Below are positions 41,256-43,573 of a stretch of DNA of 43,573 nucleotides, one piece after another. The notes below the pieces were generated by a model. The model was not told the DNA's origin and made no database searches. It saw only the letters and a list, made by a program, of their open reading frames with translations. Origin of the DNA: JBHHYN01 sp046757565. GTDB taxonomy: Bacteria > Pseudomonadota > Gammaproteobacteria > Eutrophobiales > Eutrophobiaceae. A program made the translations under genes and the position numbers. The stretch's first letter is position 1. Every line of letters begins with the position of its first letter. The stretch covers positions 1-43,573 of the forward strand of contig JBHHYN010000009.1 of the NCBI GenBank assembly GCA_046757565.1, read 5' to 3'.

Positions 41256-42707
41256 ATGCTTATTTCAGCGCTTAAGAACTACACTATGGTAAGTCACAAG
41301 AAGGTGGAGCCAGAGCTACTAGAAAGCGTGACACGCTTGCGCCAGGCCCAGCGCATTGCCCACCTGGGATTCTGGGATTGGGACTTCGTTAACAATCATA
41401 TGTTCTTTTCCGATGAGCTTTGTTCACTTTTCGGGATCACCCAGGAGGAACTCGGAACAACCGATTTCGAAACCGTGCAGAAGCGGCTGTTTCACCCGGA
41501 TGATTACGACCGAGTCATGAAACACGTCGAGTCTGCTATTCGTAATAATACCCCCTTTAAAATCAGGCACCGTATCGCCCGGCCTGACGGTGAAGTACGT
41601 TATATCCATGTGCAAGGTGAGGTGATTCGCGATGAAGGCGGCACACCAACGCAGTTAATCGGCACCGTCATGGATATCACCGATTACAAACAAACGGAAA
41701 TGGAATTACGCTGCTATGAGCACATCATAAATGCAACCGATGAGTTTATGTCCTATATCGACTCCAGCTATATCTACCGGGCCGTGAACCAGCGCTACCT
41801 CGATGCCTTTCAGAAGAGCCGGGATGAGCTTATCGGCCACTCTGTTGCTGAGATCCTGGGTGAAGATATTTTTGAAAAAACAGTGAAACATAATCTTGAT
41901 AGATGCCTGGGAGGTGAAAGTATCCACTACCGTGAGTGGTTCTCTTTTCCGGGACCTGGAGAGATTTATCAGGATCTCCATTACAGTCCACACAGGGACA
42001 TGGGCAAGGTGTTAGGGGTTTTCGTAAATGCGCGTGACATCACCGCGCAGGAGCACACTGAAGAGCAGTTAAGAGCATCAGTTCAGGAGAAAAATCTTCT
42101 TTTAAAGGAAATTCATCATCGCGTCAAAAATAATCTCCAGATCATCTGCAGCCTGCTGCATCTGCAATCCAGTCAAATCAAAAATGCTGAATTACTGAGA
42201 CAGTTTAAAGAATGTGAAACCAGGATCAAGACAATAGCCCTGGTGCATGAAAAACTGCATGAATCGACAAGTTTACAGTTTATACATGCCGATGAGTATC
42301 TGGAAAGTTTGATTGGGAACCTTACAAGTCTGTATCGGACCCGGTTAAATTCTGCGCAGGTAACTATTTATTGTGAACCCATAAGATTAGATGTTGATTT
42401 GGCATTCTATTGCGGCCTGATATTTAATGAACTGATATCCAATGCCCTGCAACATGCCTTTCCTGAAAATGAAGAAAAAAATAAACTAAACATTTCTTTC
42501 AATAAGAACGATGATGACGGAATGGTCCTGATAGTAGAAGATAATGGAATCGGATTTTCTTCTGAAGATAACAGTATGCATAAGAATCCCATTGGTCTCG
42601 GTTTAGTGAAGATGTTTGTTGAACAACTGAACGGTTCTTTACAAATAATCAGTGACAATGGAACAGCATTTAGAATAACTCTTCCTGGTCCAGACTTAAT
42701 AATGTGA
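41256..42707 (+). CDS. PAS-PAS-HisKA_2 sensor histidine kinase
   Basis: A soluble 483-residue kinase. A first PAS/PAC unit (about 30-150, AQRIAHLGFWDWDF to GTVMDITDYKQTE) and a second PAS (about 150-270) precede the HisKA_2 dimerisation/phosphoacceptor domain with KEIHHRVKNNLQ (His287 or His288). The ATPase domain has LIFNELISNALQHAF (N box), VEDNGIGF (G1) and GLGLVKMFVEQLNG. HisKA_2/HWE-like kinases commonly sense light, redox or small ligands via PAS domains. A ribosome site GGAG precedes the start. It is ten bases before its likely partner. Confidence 0.92.
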   Translation: MLISALKNYTMVSHKKVEPELLESVTRLRQAQRIAHLGFWDWDFVNNHMFFSDELCSLFGITQEELGTTDFETVQKRLFHPDDYDRVMKHVESAIRNNTPFKIRHRIARPDGEVRYIHVQGEVIRDEGGTPTQLIGTVMDITDYKQTEMELRCYEHIINATDEFMSYIDSSYIYRAVNQRYLDAFQKSRDELIGHSVAEILGEDIFEKTVKHNLDRCLGGESIHYREWFSFPGPGEIYQDLHYSPHRDMGKVLGVFVNARDITAQEHTEEQLRASVQEKNLLLKEIHHRVKNNLQIICSLLHLQSSQIKNAELLRQFKECETRIKTIALVHEKLHESTSLQFIHADEYLESLIGNLTSLYRTRLNSAQVTIYCEPIRLDVDLAFYCGLIFNELISNALQHAFPENEEKNKLNISFNKNDDDGMVLIVEDNGIGFSSEDNSMHKNPIGLGLVKMFVEQLNGSLQIISDNGTAFRITLPGPDLIM

Positions 42708-42717
42708 GGTACTTACG

Positions 42718-43497
42718 ATGTGTGGAGAACGAATACTTGTTGTTGAGGACGAGAATATTGTTGCAAAAGACATACATGATTCCTTGTTGAAGTTGGAATA
42801 TGCGGTTTCCGGGATGGTTTCATCTGGAGAGAAGGCAATAAAGGAATGCCGGAAACTGGCTCCCGATCTTGTACTGATGGACATTAAGCTGAAAGGTTCT
42901 CTGGATGGAATCGCTACGGCCCATATACTCAAGGAAATGAATATTCCCGTTATTTTTATAACAGCTTATTCAGACCAAGACACACTGGGAAGGGCAAAGT
43001 ATTCAGAGCCGTTGGGCTACATCAACAAACCATTCACCGTAAACGATCTATATACTGCGATTGAAATAGCGCTCCATAAATATAATTCAGAAATGAGAGC
43101 AAAAATAAATCAACGACACCTGGACTCATCGCTAAATATACTTAAAAGTGTTGGCATTGGTTTAATAGCGACAGATAAAGAATGGGCAATTCTATTTATG
43201 AATCACATTGCAGAAGAACTTACGGGTCTGGATTTTGATGAGGTTGTCGGTAATAATATTACCGAGACTATAAATATAAAATGCAAAGAAGACACAACAG
43301 ACTATAAGAAAATCATTACGGATGTGCTCGAATACGGAACCAGGATTACATTACCACCTGGAAGTTGTCTGGAAACGGAGAAAATGGCGAAAGTGCCTGT
43401 CAAGGGTACTGTCTCCCCTCTTGTTAACAGGTGGGACGATAGAGTCGGGATCCTCCTTAATATATTTGATAACAAAAGAAACTCTAAAAGGAATTAG
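42718..43497 (+). CDS. Response regulator with receiver and PAS domains
   Basis: A 259-residue protein. The receiver (1-125) has acidic residues E10 and D11, phosphoacceptor D55 in LMDIKLKGSLDG and the conserved Lys in YINKPFTVNDLY. A PAS domain follows (about 135-255, LKSVGIGLIATDKEWAILFMN). There is no DNA-binding or enzymatic output, so it may act by protein contact or feed back to the kinase encoded just upstream. The domain order is common for regulators paired with HisKA_2 kinases. Confidence 0.9.
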   Translation: MCGERILVVEDENIVAKDIHDSLLKLEYAVSGMVSSGEKAIKECRKLAPDLVLMDIKLKGSLDGIATAHILKEMNIPVIFITAYSDQDTLGRAKYSEPLGYINKPFTVNDLYTAIEIALHKYNSEMRAKINQRHLDSSLNILKSVGIGLIATDKEWAILFMNHIAEELTGLDFDEVVGNNITETINIKCKEDTTDYKKIITDVLEYGTRITLPPGSCLETEKMAKVPVKGTVSPLVNRWDDRVGILLNIFDNKRNSKRN

Positions 43498-43526
43498 GCG
43501 CAGGATTGAATTGATAATTAAAAAAT

Positions 43527-43573
43527 GGCTCTTCAGCAGAATCTGTGGGTTAACAAGAAAGACTTTTGAATAA
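43527..43573. mobile_element. Partial second copy of the ISL3-type MITE
   Basis: The last 47 bases of the window are identical to the first 47 of the element at 27560-27717, beginning GGCTCTTCAGCAGAATC. The rest lies beyond the window. Identity over the visible part indicates recent movement of both copies. Confidence 0.9.

Overview
The window comes from a flagellated gammaproteobacterium. The evidence is a polar-type flagellar/chemotaxis cluster (FlhF and FlhG beside FliA, and cheYZAB followed by a ParA-type ATPase, cheW and a DUF2802 gene, the order known from Pseudomonas and Vibrio), a DUF2333 protein, SohB and moderate base composition. I cannot name the genus.

Layout. (1) 1-700: a tRNA-Ser(GGA) gene on the minus strand, an array of nine short hairpins and a seven-copy heptamer repeat. 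(2) 696-18112: one long minus-strand run. Read in the direction of transcription it is fliL, fliM, fliN, fliO, fliP, fliQ, fliR, flhB, flhA, flhF, flhG, fliA, cheY, cheZ, cheA, cheB, parA-like, a 64-residue ORF, cheW and a DUF2802 gene. It encodes the switch complex, the export gate, polar placement/number control, sigma-28 and the chemotaxis core. A sigma-54-type promoter lies just upstream of fliL. A ~250-bp inverted-repeat element interrupts the fliN-fliO junction. (3) 18424-26135: a lipid/multidrug ABC exporter, divergent sohB, a winged-helix/FlgO-like/TPR protein, a small secreted protein with a strong terminator, a DUF6499-type protein, a tiny Arg-Arg-motif protein and avtA. (4) 26200-33480: glycerate kinase, M28 peptidase, a DUF192 lipoprotein, DUF2333, a BrnT/CopG-type toxin-antitoxin pair, a Sel1 protein and a secreted hypothetical protein. 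These sit among many non-coding repeats. (5) 33520-40442: an SSS symporter with its DUF3311 partner, leuD-leuC, an EamA exporter, two glutathione transferases and a dual-specificity-type phosphatase. Two identical 12-bp palindromes flank the EamA gene and probably couple it to leuC and the transferases. (6) 40443-43573: a MITE, a transposase relic, a PAS/HisKA_2 histidine kinase with a receiver-PAS partner, and the first 47 bases of another MITE copy.

The most unusual content is the non-coding repeat population. Two 249-251-bp elements (15831-16079 and 32793-33043) share ~21-23-bp terminal inverted repeats and conserved internal blocks, but their long internal stems have different sequences that still pair. 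Each sits where its end supplies the stop codon of the preceding gene. Separately, two arrays of tiny hairpins (341-522 and 29547-29742) have different stems but recurring loops of the type TCCAG or TTCCAT. Comparison of two diverged ~100-bp repeats suggests that these hairpins can be inserted units. A 158-bp ISL3-type MITE has a perfect 8-bp target duplication. Two further MITEs share TAAGGAAR...CTCTGA ends.

I found no CRISPR array, rRNA or phage genes. The chemotaxis cluster lacks the motC/motD pair and the second CheW-like (ParP-type) gene usually found beside the ParA-like ATPase; a 64-residue ORF occupies that slot.
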